Below are positions 51,596 to 61,189 of a DNA stretch of 64,000 bases, piece by piece. The first letter of the stretch is position 1; every line of letters begins with the position of its first letter. Below the pieces are notes generated by a model. The model worked only from the letters and a program-made list of their open reading frames with translations. It ran no database searches and had not been told where the DNA came from. Source of the DNA: Pseudomonas sp. UMAB-08 (GTDB lineage: Bacteria > Pseudomonadota > Gammaproteobacteria > Pseudomonadales > Pseudomonadaceae); assembly GCF_900095225.1 (NCBI RefSeq), contig NZ_LT607430.1:1-64000 (forward strand), in the 5' to 3' direction. Position numbers and translations under genes: made by a program.

Positions 51596-52759
51596 ATGAC
51601 CGTGTTGAAGATGACCGACCTCGATCTGCAAGGTAAGCGTGTATTGATCCGTGAAGACCTCAACGTTCCGGTCAAGGACGGTGTGGTAACCAGCGATGCG
51701 CGGATTCTTGCTTCGCTGCCGACCATCAAACTGGCGCTGGAAAAGGGCGCAGCCGTTATGGTCTGCTCTCACCTGGGCCGTCCGACCGAGGGCGAGTTCT
51801 CTGCCGAGAACAGCCTCAAACCGGTTGCCGACTACCTGAGCAAGGCGTTGGGTCGTGACGTGCCGCTGGTGGCTGACTACCTGGACGGTGTCGAGGTCAA
51901 GGCGGGCGACATCGTGCTGTTCGAGAACGTGCGCTTCAACAAGGGCGAGAAGAAAAACACCGACGAGCTCGCGCAAAAATACGCCGCCCTGTGCGATGTA
52001 TTCGTGATGGACGCTTTCGGTACGGCTCACCGCGCCGAGGGCTCGACCCACGGCGTCAGCAAGTTCGCCAAAGTCGCTTGCGCCGGCCCGTTGCTGGCTG
52101 CCGAGCTGGATGCGTTGGGCAAAGCCCTTGGCGCTCCGGCCCAGCCAATGGCGGCTATCGTCGCGGGCTCCAAGGTCTCGACCAAGCTGGATGTGCTTAA
52201 CAGCCTGAGCCAGATCTGCAACCAGTTGATCGTCGGTGGCGGCATCGCCAACACCTTCCTCGCAGCAGCCGGGCACAATGTCGGCAAATCGCTGTACGAG
52301 CCCGATCTGCTGGACACCGCACGTGCCATCGCCGCCAAAGTCAGCGTGCCGCTGCCGGTGGATGTGGTGGTGGCCAAGGAATTCGCCGAAAGCGCTGTGG
52401 CGACGGTCAAACTGATCGCCGATGTGGCCGACGACGACATGATTCTGGATATCGGTCCGCAAACTGCAGCGCATTTCGCCGACTTGTTGAAATCTTCGAA
52501 GACTATTCTGTGGAACGGTCCGGTTGGCGTGTTCGAGTTCGACCAATTCGGCGAAGGCACCAAGACGTTGGCCAAGGCCATTGCGGCCAGCGATGCATTT
52601 TCCATTGCGGGCGGTGGCGATACGCTGGCGGCCATCGATAAATATGGCGTTGCGGATCAAATCTCCTACATTTCTACCGGGGGTGGCGCTTTCCTTGAGT
52701 TCGTCGAAGGCAAAGTCCTGCCAGCGGTTGAAGTATTGGAGCAGCGGGCCAAGGCCTGA
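51596..52759 (+). CDS. pgk: Phosphoglycerate kinase
   Basis: 387 residues. Forms 3-phosphoglycerate and ATP from 1,3-bisphosphoglycerate. Motifs: [35 protein letters not shown] and [13 protein letters not shown] near the C terminus. Start follows ACCAGGGACAGCCTC, 15 bases after epd; same operon. Confidence 0.98.
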   Translation: MTVLKMTDLDLQGKRVLIREDLNVPVKDGVVTSDARILASLPTIKLALEKGAAVMVCSHLGRPTEGEFSAENSLKPVADYLSKALGRDVPLVADYLDGVEVKAGDIVLFENVRFNKGEKKNTDELAQKYAALCDVFVMDAFGTAHRAEGSTHGVSKFAKVACAGPLLAAELDALGKALGAPAQPMAAIVAGSKVSTKLDVLNSLSQICNQLIVGGGIANTFLAAAGHNVGKSLYEPDLLDTARAIAAKVSVPLPVDVVVAKEFAESAVATVKLIADVADDDMILDIGPQTAAHFADLLKSSKTILWNGPVGVFEFDQFGEGTKTLAKAIAASDAFSIAGGGDTLAAIDKYGVADQISYISTGGGAFLEFVEGKVLPAVEVLEQRAKA

Positions 52760-52787
52760 GCATCCGGTGTGGGTGAAGGGGATTTAC

Positions 52788-53012
52788 ATGCTCAAGCGGT
52801 TACCGCTGTTTGTCATTGCCGGTCTGATGGCCGGGTGTGCCAGTGAGCCCGGCGCCGAAGACGCAAAAGCCGCGCCCAAGGCGCCTCGGGCAAGCTGCTA
52901 CGAGGCTGACTGGCAGGCGGAAACCGTGCCGATCATCTACAAGCGCGGTGGTCCGGATGCACTGGACAAGTACGAGGTCACGCCTGCTGAGGTAAAGGCG
53001 GGCTGTCCTTGA
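52788..53012 (+). CDS. Small lipoprotein between pgk and fba
   Basis: 74 residues. Lipobox FVIAGLMAGC gives acylated Cys17. Mature part is short with two further Cys (SCYEADW and the C-terminal GCP). Homologues occur at this position in pseudomonads; function unknown. Start ATG 52788 preceded by AAGGGGATTTAC. A longer frame inside pgk is rejected. Confidence 0.75.
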   Translation: MLKRLPLFVIAGLMAGCASEPGAEDAKAAPKAPRASCYEADWQAETVPIIYKRGGPDALDKYEVTPAEVKAGCP

Positions 53013-53122
53013 GGCTTGGGGTGCGATTGAGCCTACGATGATTGCAATCAGGAACAAAACCGCCCCTGATCGACCGAAGTGATTGGCACCTGCCGAGCTT
53101 CATGGGGTGGCCAGGAGAAGTA

Positions 53123-53446
53123 ATGAAAGGCTTAATCGCCCTTGCGACATTTGCAGTGCTGGGCGGATGCGCCAGTATGAATGCACCGGAACAACAGAGC
53201 GCATGGACCCGTTGGGTGTGTGACAGTCAGGCCGAAGTGCTATGGCATTTCACCGACAGCACCAAGACTCAAGTCGATGTTCGCCTGGGTGGCAAAGATC
53301 AGGTCTATCGTTTAAAGCCTGAGCCTGGCGCTTCCGGGGAGTTGTACAGCGACGGTGTGTTGGCGTTTCACATAAAGGGTGAGGAAGGCCTGGTGTACTG
53401 GGTCGCCACCAATGATTTGATCGGTCGCGCTTGCAAGGCTCCCTAG
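53123..53446 (+). CDS. MliC-family C-type lysozyme inhibitor lipoprotein
   Basis: 107 residues. Signal with lipobox (LATFAVLGGC, Cys16), then WVCDSQAEVLWHF and KDQVYRLKP in the pattern of MliC/PliC beta-barrel inhibitors, with a paired Cys late in the chain (LIGRACKAP). It would protect the cell wall against lysozyme at the outer membrane. ATG 53123 with GGAGAAGTA upstream. Confidence 0.8.
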   Translation: MKGLIALATFAVLGGCASMNAPEQQSAWTRWVCDSQAEVLWHFTDSTKTQVDVRLGGKDQVYRLKPEPGASGELYSDGVLAFHIKGEEGLVYWVATNDLIGRACKAP

Positions 53447-53577
53447 TTCGGCGCTGAGTATGTTTGCGACTGCCTGTTAAACGCGTTCGGCCATTGTCCG
53501 ATGCGCAAAATTTGAATAGCAGCCGCCGTTAAGGCAGGCTTGCACGATTAACGACCCTACCGGGAGAGAGACCTAAA

Positions 53578-54642
53578 ATGGCACTTATCAGCATGCGCCA
53601 GATGTTGGACCACGCAGCCGAGTTCGGCTACGGCGTCCCTGCTTTCAACGTCAACAACCTGGAACAGATGCGCGCCATTATGGAAGCGGCCGACAAGACC
53701 GATTCCCCGGTGATCGTTCAGGCTTCGGCCGGCGCGCGCAAATACGCCGGTGCCCCGTTCCTGCGTCACTTGATCCTCGCCGCAATCGAAGAGTTCCCGC
53801 ACATCCCTGTGGTCATGCACCAGGATCACGGCACCAGCCCTGATATCTGCCAGCGCTCGATCCAGTTGGGTTTCAGCTCGGTCATGATGGACGGCTCCCT
53901 TGCAGAAGACGGCAAGACCCCGACTGATTACGAGTACAACGTGCGCGTGACCCAGCAAACCGTGGCCATGGCGCATGCCTGCGGCGTGTCGGTAGAAGGC
54001 GAGCTGGGCTGCCTGGGTTCCCTGGAAACCGGTATGGCTGGCGAAGAAGACGGCGTGGGTGCAGAAGGCGTGCTTGATCACAGCCAACTGTTGACCGACC
54101 CGGAAGAAGCCGCTGACTTCGTCAAAAGGACTCAGGTCGATGCCCTGGCTATCGCCATCGGTACCAGCCACGGCGCGTACAAGTTCACCAAGCCGCCTAC
54201 CGGCGACACCTTGGCGATTGAACGCATCAAAGAAATCCACAAGCGCATCCCCAACACCCACTTGGTGATGCACGGTTCGTCTTCTGTTCCGCAAGAGTGG
54301 TTGAAAATCATCAACCAATACGGCGGCGACATTAAAGAGACCTACGGCGTACCCGTCGAAGAAATCGTCGAAGGCATCAAGTACGGCGTGCGCAAGGTCA
54401 ACATCGACACTGACCTGCGTCTGGCGTCCACCGGTGCGATGCGTCGCCTGATGGCCACCAACCCGAGCGAATTTGACCCACGTAAATTCTTCGGCGAAAC
54501 CATCGTTGCCATGCGTGACATCTGCATCGCGCGTTACGAAGCGTTCGGTACTGCTGGCCAGGCATCGAAGATCAAGCCGATGTCGCTGGAAAAAATGTAC
54601 CTGCGTTATGCCAAAGGCGAGTTGAACGCCAAGGTCAACTGA
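53578..54642 (+). CDS. fba: Fructose-1,6-bisphosphate aldolase, class II
   Basis: 354 residues. Zinc aldolase of glycolysis/gluconeogenesis and the pentose cycle. Features: [34 protein letters not shown] with His/Asp of the active site; [29 protein letters not shown] lies just before ATG. Last gene of tkt-epd-pgk-fba, followed by a strong terminator. Confidence 0.97.
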   Translation: MALISMRQMLDHAAEFGYGVPAFNVNNLEQMRAIMEAADKTDSPVIVQASAGARKYAGAPFLRHLILAAIEEFPHIPVVMHQDHGTSPDICQRSIQLGFSSVMMDGSLAEDGKTPTDYEYNVRVTQQTVAMAHACGVSVEGELGCLGSLETGMAGEEDGVGAEGVLDHSQLLTDPEEAADFVKRTQVDALAIAIGTSHGAYKFTKPPTGDTLAIERIKEIHKRIPNTHLVMHGSSSVPQEWLKIINQYGGDIKETYGVPVEEIVEGIKYGVRKVNIDTDLRLASTGAMRRLMATNPSEFDPRKFFGETIVAMRDICIARYEAFGTAGQASKIKPMSLEKMYLRYAKGELNAKVN

Positions 54643-54656
54643 GTTTGAGTTGATCG

Positions 54657-54687
54657 AAAAAAAACCCGCAGCGATGCGGGTTTTTTT
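54657..54687 (+). terminator. Rho-independent terminator after fba
   Basis: aaaaaaacccgca / tgcgggttttttt with loop gcg, starting about 15 bases after the fba stop. Its A run also gives a T run on the minus strand, so it can end the converging oxygenase transcript. Confidence 0.94.
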
Positions 54688-54718
54688 GTACCTCAAGTTA
54701 CCTGTAGGAGCGCTGCAT

Positions 54719-55879
54719 CTACCGTTGCAATACCCGAATGCGCGACAGCAGTTCATCCCGGTCGATGTAGCAACCCTGGAAGTGCCGCGCACCGGTTGCT
54801 GGGTCGAACGCATTACGGGCGTGAAGGGTGCGGCGGTTGTCGAAGCACCACATGTCGCCGGGGCTCAGCCGCGCACTCACCCGAAAGCGTGCTTCGCGGG
54901 TCATGGCGATAAAACGTCGATAGGCCCGATACAGTGCGGGCATCTGCTCTGCGGGAGCGTCGAACGGGCCGCGCAGGAAGTTCGCCATGCGGATTTCACG
55001 GACCTGGCCCAAAGTGTCCAGTGCAATGATCGGCGCGAGGCACCGGTAGTCGCTGTGGCGATCCTTGTTGCGAAACTCCACCGGAATCTCGCACACACTA
55101 CGAAACGCCTCCGGGTCTTCATGGCGCAGGGCATCGGCAATCGCAAAGCCATCGACGAACACACTTTCGCCGCCCACCGCGTCATTCACCAGGCAATGCA
55201 GAAACTGCAGCCCCGGTTGCAGCTCGCGGGTCGGCAGGTCGCTGTGCAACGGCAGATTGAAAGCGGTGTAGGCGTTGCTGTCGGCATCGGCTTTTGATTG
55301 CACATTGAACAGCACGCCAAAATTACTCTCGCGGATAAACGAAATCCGCTTGGCGATCCCGGCCAATGAGCCCGGCTCCGTGGGCACGCCGCGCACCTGC
55401 GTCAGGCCGATATCACGCAACGCCAGCAGCCACTGAAGCAGCGCCTTCGGGTCCTCCATGATCGCGTGATATTCGAACACCGGCAGTTGCAGGTTGGCGG
55501 TCCACAGTTGGCTTTTCGGTTTGGCTTCGAACCGCTCGGCGCGCGACGCCTCGTCGTAAGCATGGGCGCGCAGCCAGCCAGGATCAAAACGACTTTGATG
55601 GCCGTTCTGCCATTCCACGCACAGACAACCCTGGGCGTCGACAAGACTGGTGTTGGGCACCAGGTCTTCAGCGACATCGACGATTTCCAGCACCTGCTCA
55701 CGGGTCACGCTGTACACGCATTCAGGGCACGGGCAGTTATCCCGCAGCCATTGATGATGAAAGGGGCTGAGCCGCCCATCGGCCCATTGCACGTGCAACC
55801 TGTCCGCCAAGGGTTGTACGGCGGTCAACGCGCTGATCAACGGGTAATTGCGAAAGTCGGCGACGGCGGGAGTGTTAAT
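54719..55879 (-). CDS. Gamma-butyrobetaine dioxygenase-like Fe(II)/2-oxoglutarate oxygenase
   Basis: 386 residues if initiated at ATT 55879; see finding on the start. N-terminal domain with three cysteines at 49, 51 and 54 (RDNCPCPECVYSV) that bind zinc in this family, then a TauD-type oxygenase domain with H-x-D in NLPLHSDLPTREL (about 210) and the distal His in RRTLHARNAF (about 350), and a late Arg for 2-oxoglutarate. It would hydroxylate gamma-butyrobetaine to carnitine, or act at another step of carnitine metabolism. Last gene of caiX-cdhCAB. Family length (about 383 in Pseudomonas sp. AK1) agrees. Confidence 0.82.
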   Translation of the reverse strand: MNTPAVADFRNYPLISALTAVQPLADRLHVQWADGRLSPFHHQWLRDNCPCPECVYSVTREQVLEIVDVAEDLVPNTSLVDAQGCLCVEWQNGHQSRFDPGWLRAHAYDEASRAERFEAKPKSQLWTANLQLPVFEYHAIMEDPKALLQWLLALRDIGLTQVRGVPTEPGSLAGIAKRISFIRESNFGVLFNVQSKADADSNAYTAFNLPLHSDLPTRELQPGLQFLHCLVNDAVGGESVFVDGFAIADALRHEDPEAFRSVCEIPVEFRNKDRHSDYRCLAPIIALDTLGQVREIRMANFLRGPFDAPAEQMPALYRAYRRFIAMTREARFRVSARLSPGDMWCFDNRRTLHARNAFDPATGARHFQGCYIDRDELLSRIRVLQR

Positions 55880-55891
55880 GGCGATCTCCTT
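55877..55891 (-). promoter_or_regulatory. Ribosome binding site placing a non-ATG start (ATT)
   Basis: On the minus strand AAGGAG (55891-55886) is followed by six bases, ATCGCC, and then ATT AAC ACT CCC. No ATG or GTG is in frame near it. The only other frame start is TTG at 55936, without a good site. Confidence 0.6.
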
Positions 55892-55919
55892 TTTATGCGT
55901 GCAGGGATAGGCTCTTGGG

Positions 55920-56390
55920 TCAGACGGGCAAACCAATCACGCGGCCGATGTAGGCGGGCCGCGGCAGGTCTTTTTGGGTTTCGACCAAGGCCAGCAGGGT
56001 GTTCAATACCGGCTCGCTGAACGGTGCCGAGCGTGGGCCCGCCAAGTCGACGTGCAACAGCATTTGCTCGTTGGCGGCCAAGGGTTCGTCGCTGCCGGGT
56101 GTGTGCAGGCTGTGGTAGAGATGCACGCGTTTACGGTCGTGGCCGATAACTTGAGTGCGGACTTCGACCGCTTCGCCCAGCTTCACTTCATGCAGATAAT
56201 TGAGATGGCATTCGAGGGTGAATAACGAGTGGCCGCTGGCTTCGCGGTTGTCGCTGTCCAGGCCCAAATGGTCCATGAAAGCGTCTGTGGCGTAGCTGAA
56301 AATCAGCAGATAGAACGCATCGCGCAGATGCCCGTTGTAGTCGACCCAGTCAGCGAGGACCGGGGTTTTGTAGGTGGTAAGTGTTGGCAT
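55920..56390 (-). CDS. cdhB: Carnitine-cluster thioesterase CdhB
   Basis: 156 residues, hotdog thioesterase fold: VDYNGHLRDAFYLLIFSYATD near residue 16 with the Asp of the family, then RVHLYHSLH. In P. aeruginosa the gene next to carnitine dehydrogenase codes for this enzyme, which hydrolyses a CoA thioester during carnitine breakdown to glycine betaine. Between cdhA and the oxygenase gene, minus strand, within a REP-flanked stretch. Confidence 0.85.
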   Translation of the reverse strand: MPTLTTYKTPVLADWVDYNGHLRDAFYLLIFSYATDAFMDHLGLDSDNREASGHSLFTLECHLNYLHEVKLGEAVEVRTQVIGHDRKRVHLYHSLHTPGSDEPLAANEQMLLHVDLAGPRSAPFSEPVLNTLLALVETQKDLPRPAYIGRVIGLPV

Positions 56391-56422
56391 GGCAGTCTCA
56401 TCAATTTTTATCTGGAATGACC

Positions 56423-56506
56423 CCTTGTAGGAGCGGGCTTGCCCGCGATGCAGTCAGCGCGGTGTGTCAGGCAAGTCGCTATCGCGGGCAAGCCCGCTCC
56501 TACAGG
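56423..56506. repeat. Paired inverted REP elements between cdhA and cdhB
   Basis: gtaggagcgggcttgcccgc and gcgggcaagcccgctcctac are exact inverted copies. One of two REP pairs flanking cdhA. Confidence 0.92.
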
Positions 56507-56518
56507 TTTATTTATCGG

Positions 56519-57484
56519 CTACTCGCTAAACGCCATTCCATGCTTGGCTTTGGTGGTTTTCACCGCTTCAAGCACGGCCAGCAGGCAGTCATCGCGATAG
56601 CGTTCCAGGGCCGAGATACTGTGGCTGCCGAGCTGGTCGGTGGTGCCGTCGACCACATCGTCGATCAGCTTGTCGGTCAGTTCGGGTGCCGGTAAATAAG
56701 TCCACGGCAGTTGCAGTGCCGGGCCGAATTGCGCCATGAAATGGCGCATGCCCGCATCGCCGCCTGCCAGGGTGTAGGTCAGGAAGGTGCCCATGAACGA
56801 CCAGCGCAGGCCTGCGCCAAAGCGGATCGCATCGTCGATTTCGCCGGTGGTTGCCACCCCGTCGTTGACCAGGTGCAAGGCCTCGCGCCACAGCGCTTCG
56901 AGCAGGCGGTCGGCGATAAAGCCCGGCACTTCCTTGCGCACGTGCAACGGACGCATGCCTAGGGACTCATACACCTTGATCGCCGCGTGTACGGCTTCGG
57001 GTGCCGTGTGCTTGCCGCCGACGACTTCAACCAGTGGCAGCAGATAAACCGGGTTGAACGGGTGACCGACCACGCAGCGTTCGGGGTGGATGGCGCTTTC
57101 GTAAAATTCGCTGGGCAACAGGCCGGAGGTGCTGGAGCCGATCAAGGCATTGGGCTTGGCTGCGGCGCTGATCTTGCTGTGCAGGTCCAGCTTCAGGTCG
57201 AGACGCTCCGGGGCGCTTTCCTGGATGAAGTCAGCATCACGCACACATTCTTCGATGGTCGCGACAAAGCGCAGGCGATCTTGCGACGCACCGGGTGCCA
57301 GGCCCTGTTTTTCCAGGGCGGACCAGGCATTGGCCACGCGTTTGCGCAGGGCCGCCTCAGCGCCGGGCGCCGGGTCCCAGGCGATCACGTCCAGGCCGTG
57401 AGCCAGTGCGCGGGAAACCCAACCGCTGCCGATAACGCCGCTGCCGAGCGCGGCGAAGATTTTGATGTCAGTGATAAAAGTCAT
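56519..57484 (-). CDS. cdhA: L-carnitine 3-dehydrogenase
   Basis: 321 residues from ATG 57484 ([19 protein letters not shown]). Hydroxyacyl-CoA-dehydrogenase-like fold with Rossmann motif [17 protein letters not shown]. The HPERC...HPFNPV motif reads [20 protein letters not shown]. Oxidises carnitine to 3-dehydrocarnitine with NAD+. The extension upstream of 57484 runs into REP sequence and is rejected. In order caiX-cdhC-cdhA-cdhB. Confidence 0.94.
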   Translation of the reverse strand: MTFITDIKIFAALGSGVIGSGWVSRALAHGLDVIAWDPAPGAEAALRKRVANAWSALEKQGLAPGASQDRLRFVATIEECVRDADFIQESAPERLDLKLDLHSKISAAAKPNALIGSSTSGLLPSEFYESAIHPERCVVGHPFNPVYLLPLVEVVGGKHTAPEAVHAAIKVYESLGMRPLHVRKEVPGFIADRLLEALWREALHLVNDGVATTGEIDDAIRFGAGLRWSFMGTFLTYTLAGGDAGMRHFMAQFGPALQLPWTYLPAPELTDKLIDDVVDGTTDQLGSHSISALERYRDDCLLAVLEAVKTTKAKHGMAFSE

Positions 57485-57518
57485 CGCTACTTCCTGAATA
57501 GAAATCTGTAGATGATTC

Positions 57519-57609
57519 TGTGGGAGCGAATTCATTCGCGAAGGCGGTGTGTCAGGCACTGACGATGTTGGATGTGCCGACGTCTTCGCGGATAAATCCG
57601 CTCCTACAA
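57519..57609. repeat. Divergent REP pair between cdhC and cdhA
   Basis: gtgggagcgaattcattcgcg and cgcggataaatccgctccta resemble inverted REP units, less perfect than the other pairs. It begins 34 bases upstream of cdhA and ends just before the cdhC stop codon. Confidence 0.75.
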
Positions 57610-57615
57610 TGGAGA

Positions 57616-58503
57616 TCAGCCGCGTTTCTTGAGGCCCATCTTGACCCGGCCTTCGGCGGGGGTCAGAACCCGGGCGCCCAGGCGGCTGAGGATTTCCGAG
57701 GCGCGTTCGACCAGTGCGCCATTGCTGGCCAGCACGCCGCGATCAAGCCAGATGTTGTCTTCCAGACCCACGCGCACGTTGCCGCCGAGCAGCACGGCCT
57801 GGGCTGCCATCGGCATCTGCATGCGACCGATACCAAAGGCTGCCCACACGGCGTTTTCAGGCAGGTTATCGACCATGGCTTTCATGGTGGTGGTGTCAGC
57901 GGGTGCGCCCCACGGGATGCCCATGCACAGCTGGAACAGTGGGTCGTCGAGTAGACCTTCCTTGATCATCTGCTTGGCGAACCACAGGTGACCGGTGTCG
58001 AAAATTTCCAGCTCGGCTTTCACGCCCAGCGCTTGAATGCGTTTGGCGCCAGCGCGCAGTTGGGCTGGAGTGGACACGTAGATGGTGTCGCCATCGCCAA
58101 AGTTCAGGGTGCCGCAATCGAGAGTGCAGATTTCTGGCAGCAGTGCTTCGACGTGTGCCAGGCGGCTCAGCGGGCCGATCAGGTCGGTGTTCGGACCGAA
58201 CTCCATCGGGTTCTCGCCCGCGCCAATCTCCAGGTCGCCACCCATGCCGGCGGTGAGGTTGACGATGATGTCGACGTCGGCTTCGCGAATGCGCTCCATC
58301 ACTTCGCGGTACAGGGCCACGTCGCGGCTGAACTTGCCGGTTTCCGGGTTGCGTACGTGGCAATGAACCACGGTCGCACCGGCTTTGGCGGCTTCAACGG
58401 CGGCGGCGGCAATTTGTTTGGGAGTGACCGGGACCAGATGGCTCTTCCCGGTTGTGTCGCCAGCACCGGTCAGTGCGCAGGTGATGATGACGTCATGGTT
58501 CAT
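57616..58503 (-). CDS. cdhC: BKACE-family 3-dehydrocarnitine:acetyl-CoA trimethylaminotransferase (CdhC)
   Basis: 295 residues of the beta-keto acid cleavage (BKACE) family. Metal-binding and catalytic features: [22 protein letters not shown] near residue 50 in parts, and [14 protein letters not shown]. Cleaves 3-dehydrocarnitine with acetyl-CoA to betainyl-CoA and acetoacetate. Start [21 protein letters not shown] matches the family. Between caiX and cdhA. Confidence 0.92.
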   Translation of the reverse strand: MNHDVIITCALTGAGDTTGKSHLVPVTPKQIAAAAVEAAKAGATVVHCHVRNPETGKFSRDVALYREVMERIREADVDIIVNLTAGMGGDLEIGAGENPMEFGPNTDLIGPLSRLAHVEALLPEICTLDCGTLNFGDGDTIYVSTPAQLRAGAKRIQALGVKAELEIFDTGHLWFAKQMIKEGLLDDPLFQLCMGIPWGAPADTTTMKAMVDNLPENAVWAAFGIGRMQMPMAAQAVLLGGNVRVGLEDNIWLDRGVLASNGALVERASEILSRLGARVLTPAEGRVKMGLKKRG

Positions 58504-58586
58504 TTCAGGTTCCTTACAGGCGGATTTTAGGGTGTGGCAATCCCGTCCGCAGCCCGTTCAGGCTGCGGATCGGTGGTTCGGATACG

Positions 58587-59534
58587 CTACGGGTTGCTGC
58601 TCAGCTTCAGGTTTTCAGCGGCATCTTTGCCGTCAAAGGTTTTCACCCCGGCGAGCCAGCGCTTGAGGTCTTGCGGATGGTCTTTGAGCCATTGCCGGGC
58701 TGACTCAAGCGCGTCTTTGTGGTCGAGCAACGGCTGCATCATCCGGCTCTCGTCTTCAGCGGTGAAACTCAGGTTGGTCAGCAGCTTGTCGACGTTCGGG
58801 CAACGCTGGGCATAATCCGGCGCGGTAACGGTCCAGACTTTGGCCTCGCCTTCATTCGGGCCGAGGGCGTTATCGCTGCCAGTAAGGTAGGTCATCTTCT
58901 GGTTGACGTTCATGGGGTGCGGCGCCCACCCGAAGAACACGATGGCTTCGTTGCGATTGACCGCCCGAGTGACCGCCGACAGCATCCCGGCTTCGCCTGA
59001 TTCCACCAACTGGAAGTCGCCGAGGCCAAACTGGTTCTTGGCGATCATTTCCTTGATCTGGGTGTTGGCACCTGAGCCGGGCTCGATGCCGTAGATTTTG
59101 CCGCCCAGTTCTTTCTTGAATTTGGCGATGTCGGCAAAGGTTTTCAGGCCCTTGTCGGCGAGGTAGGTCGGAACGGCGAGGGTCGCGCGAGCGTCTTTGA
59201 GGCTGGGTTCAGGCAGAATGCGCACCTGATTTTGCTTCACGAACGGGGTGATGGTCTGGGTCATCAACGGGTCCCAGTAGCCGAGGAACATGTCCAGGCG
59301 CTGGTCGCGGATGCCGGCGAAGATGATTTGCTGCGAGGCGCTGGTCTGTTTGGTCTTGTAGCCCAGGCCATCGAGCAAGACTTGGGTCATGGCGCTGGTG
59401 GCCATAACGTCGGTCCAGTTGACCACGCCCAGGCGTACGTTCTGACAGGTTGCCGCTTCAGCTGCACTGGCGCTGTTGGCGATGAAGGTGGTACCGGTGA
59501 GTGCCAGCAAACAACAGCTGATCAGTCGTTTCAT
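58587..59534 (-). CDS. caiX: Periplasmic carnitine-binding protein CaiX
   Basis: 315 residues. Signal peptide (LLALTGTTFIANSASAA), then ProX-type quaternary-amine-binding fold (LGVVNWTDVMATSAMTQVLL; PLMTQTITPFVKQNQV). Aromatic residues for the trimethylammonium group are present (FGWAPHPM). In pseudomonads CaiX delivers carnitine to the CbcWV transporter encoded elsewhere; no permease is here. First gene of the minus-strand carnitine operon, divergent from cdhR. Confidence 0.92.
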   Translation of the reverse strand: MKRLISCCLLALTGTTFIANSASAAEAATCQNVRLGVVNWTDVMATSAMTQVLLDGLGYKTKQTSASQQIIFAGIRDQRLDMFLGYWDPLMTQTITPFVKQNQVRILPEPSLKDARATLAVPTYLADKGLKTFADIAKFKKELGGKIYGIEPGSGANTQIKEMIAKNQFGLGDFQLVESGEAGMLSAVTRAVNRNEAIVFFGWAPHPMNVNQKMTYLTGSDNALGPNEGEAKVWTVTAPDYAQRCPNVDKLLTNLSFTAEDESRMMQPLLDHKDALESARQWLKDHPQDLKRWLAGVKTFDGKDAAENLKLSSNP

Positions 59535-59723
59535 GATGGATTCCCTCGGCAGTCGTTATTGTGGGGTTCCGACGTCTGCGCGCCGTGATGCAACGTTACG
59601 CAGCCGCAGCCCCCGGAAAACGCACAGCGGCGACGCGCTCTTGCACAGTAGCGACCTGTTCCCTTGCTGTCCTCATTCAACTGGCGTATGTGGTGAGTGA
59701 TGCTGACCCCGCGAGTACCGCCG

Positions 59724-60668
59724 ATGTCCCAGGACTATTACTTTTTGCTCATGCCCGGGTTCTCGGTGATGGGCTTCGTCTCGGCCGTCGAGCCATTGCG
59801 CGTCGCCAATCGCTTCGGCGGCGAGCTGTATCGCTGGCATGTGCTGAGTGTCGATGGCGGGGCGGTGGTTGCCAGTAATGGCATGTCGGTCAACGCCGAT
59901 GCCGCGCTGGAGCCGCTAAAAAAAGGCACGACGTTGTGGGTGGTGGCGGGTTTTGAACCCTTGAAGTTCTGCACCCCAGCGCTGGAGCAGTGGCTGCGTC
60001 GACTCGATCACGAAGGCGTGACCCTTGGCGGCATCGACACCGGCAGCTTTATCCTGGCGCAGGCAGGCCTGCTCGACGGCCATCGCCTGACCCTGCATTG
60101 GGAGGCGTTGGGGGCGTTCAAGGAGTCTTATCCACAGTTGGCCGTGACTCAGGAGTTGTTCGAAATCGACCGTCGCCGCATCACGTCCGCAGGCGGCACG
60201 GCGTCCATCGACATGATGCTCGACCTGATCGGCCAGGCCCACGGGCCGGAACTGGCGATTCAGGTGTCGGAACAGTTCGTACTCGGCCGGATTCGCCCGC
60301 GCAAAGACCACCAACGCATGCAGATCGCCACGCGTTACGGCATCAACAACAAAAAGCTGGTGCAGGTCATCGGCGAAATGGAACAACACACCGAACCACC
60401 GCTCAGCACCCTGGACCTGGCCGACGGGATTCAAGTGACCCGCCGTCAGCTAGAGCGCCTTTTTCGCCTGCATTTGAAAGACACTCCGAGCAATTTCTAT
60501 CTCGGGCTGCGCCTGGAGAAGGCGCGACAACTGCTGCGCCAGACCGACATGAGTGTGCTGGAAGTCAGCCTGGCCTGCGGCTTTGAATCGCCGTCGTACT
60601 TCACCCGCAGTTACCGAGCACGGTTTACGCGCTGCCCGAGAGAGGATCGACAGCAGTCGAAAGCGTGA
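59724..60668 (+). CDS. cdhR: CdhR: carnitine-responsive GATase1-AraC regulator
   Basis: 314 residues from ATG 59724 (MSQDYYFLLMPGFSVMGF). N-terminal DJ-1/PfpI-like domain (GIDTGSFILAQAGLLDG, without the usual nucleophile Cys) and C-terminal AraC helix-turn-helix pair (DGIQVTRRQLERLFRLHLKD; VSLACGFESPSYFTRSYRARF). In P. aeruginosa CdhR activates caiX-cdhCAB with carnitine. Divergent from caiX with 189 bases between. GbdR, its paralogue, is not in the window. Confidence 0.93.
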   Translation: MSQDYYFLLMPGFSVMGFVSAVEPLRVANRFGGELYRWHVLSVDGGAVVASNGMSVNADAALEPLKKGTTLWVVAGFEPLKFCTPALEQWLRRLDHEGVTLGGIDTGSFILAQAGLLDGHRLTLHWEALGAFKESYPQLAVTQELFEIDRRRITSAGGTASIDMMLDLIGQAHGPELAIQVSEQFVLGRIRPRKDHQRMQIATRYGINNKKLVQVIGEMEQHTEPPLSTLDLADGIQVTRRQLERLFRLHLKDTPSNFYLGLRLEKARQLLRQTDMSVLEVSLACGFESPSYFTRSYRARFTRCPREDRQQSKA

Positions 60669-60687
60669 ATCACTATCAGGTGCGGCT

Positions 60688-61080
60688 TCACTCCATCCCG
60701 ATCGACTGCAAATACTCCGACCGTTGATCGCTCATCTGCGAGAAGCAATCGTTTTGCCCGATTTCGAGGGTCTGGCTGCCTTTTTCGCTCAGGAAGGTTT
60801 GTACCGTGCAGTCAGCCTCGCGCAGTTTGGTCCAGATCTGTTGGGCATTTTTTATTTTTGCGAGGTAGTCGTTCAGCTGCGCCGGGTGGTTGGCGTACTG
60901 AGAGCTGATCCGGTCGACCAGGTCTTTATAAGCGTTATCCAGCTCGTGCTGGGAGGTGGTTTTGTTGAAGGCCGAGCACTCGAAGCTCTGCTGGGTGGTT
61001 TCCACGTTGTCGCAGGGGGTGCTGTCTTCGGCTTGAGCGCCGGTTGCCAGCACTGCCAGCACCAATAACATTGACCTCAT
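60688..61080 (-). CDS. LprI/DUF1311-like secreted protein
   Basis: About 130 residues from ATG 61080 (MRSMLLVLAVLATGAQAE); ATGs 61071 and 61089 are also possible. Signal peptide, then the DUF1311/LprI pattern with paired Cys (PCDNVETTQQSFECSAFNK) and late Cys (CTVQTF; NDCFSQ). Family members in the envelope include lysozyme inhibitors. Function here unknown. It lies, oppositely oriented, between cdhR and the dipeptidase gene. Confidence 0.8.
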   Translation of the reverse strand: MRSMLLVLAVLATGAQAEDSTPCDNVETTQQSFECSAFNKTTSQHELDNAYKDLVDRISSQYANHPAQLNDYLAKIKNAQQIWTKLREADCTVQTFLSEKGSQTLEIGQNDCFSQMSDQRSEYLQSIGME

Positions 61081-61189
61081 TTGCGACATCCTCGCCGGTT
61101 GTTCGGAGCAATCGCCAGAGATTTTCCTCCAGGCGCCGCGTAAAGAACAGAGGCCCAATGGTCTATCTAAGCAGGTGGCGCTGACCCTT

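Noticed and set aside
50696-52660. Open frame of 654 codons opposite epd and pgk
   Set aside because: Spans two firmly assigned genes and has no recognisable domain.
54704-54722. Single cctgtaggagcgctgcat unit near the end of the oxygenase gene
   Set aside because: Resembles half of a REP element but lacks the core gggcttgcccgc; too short to list.
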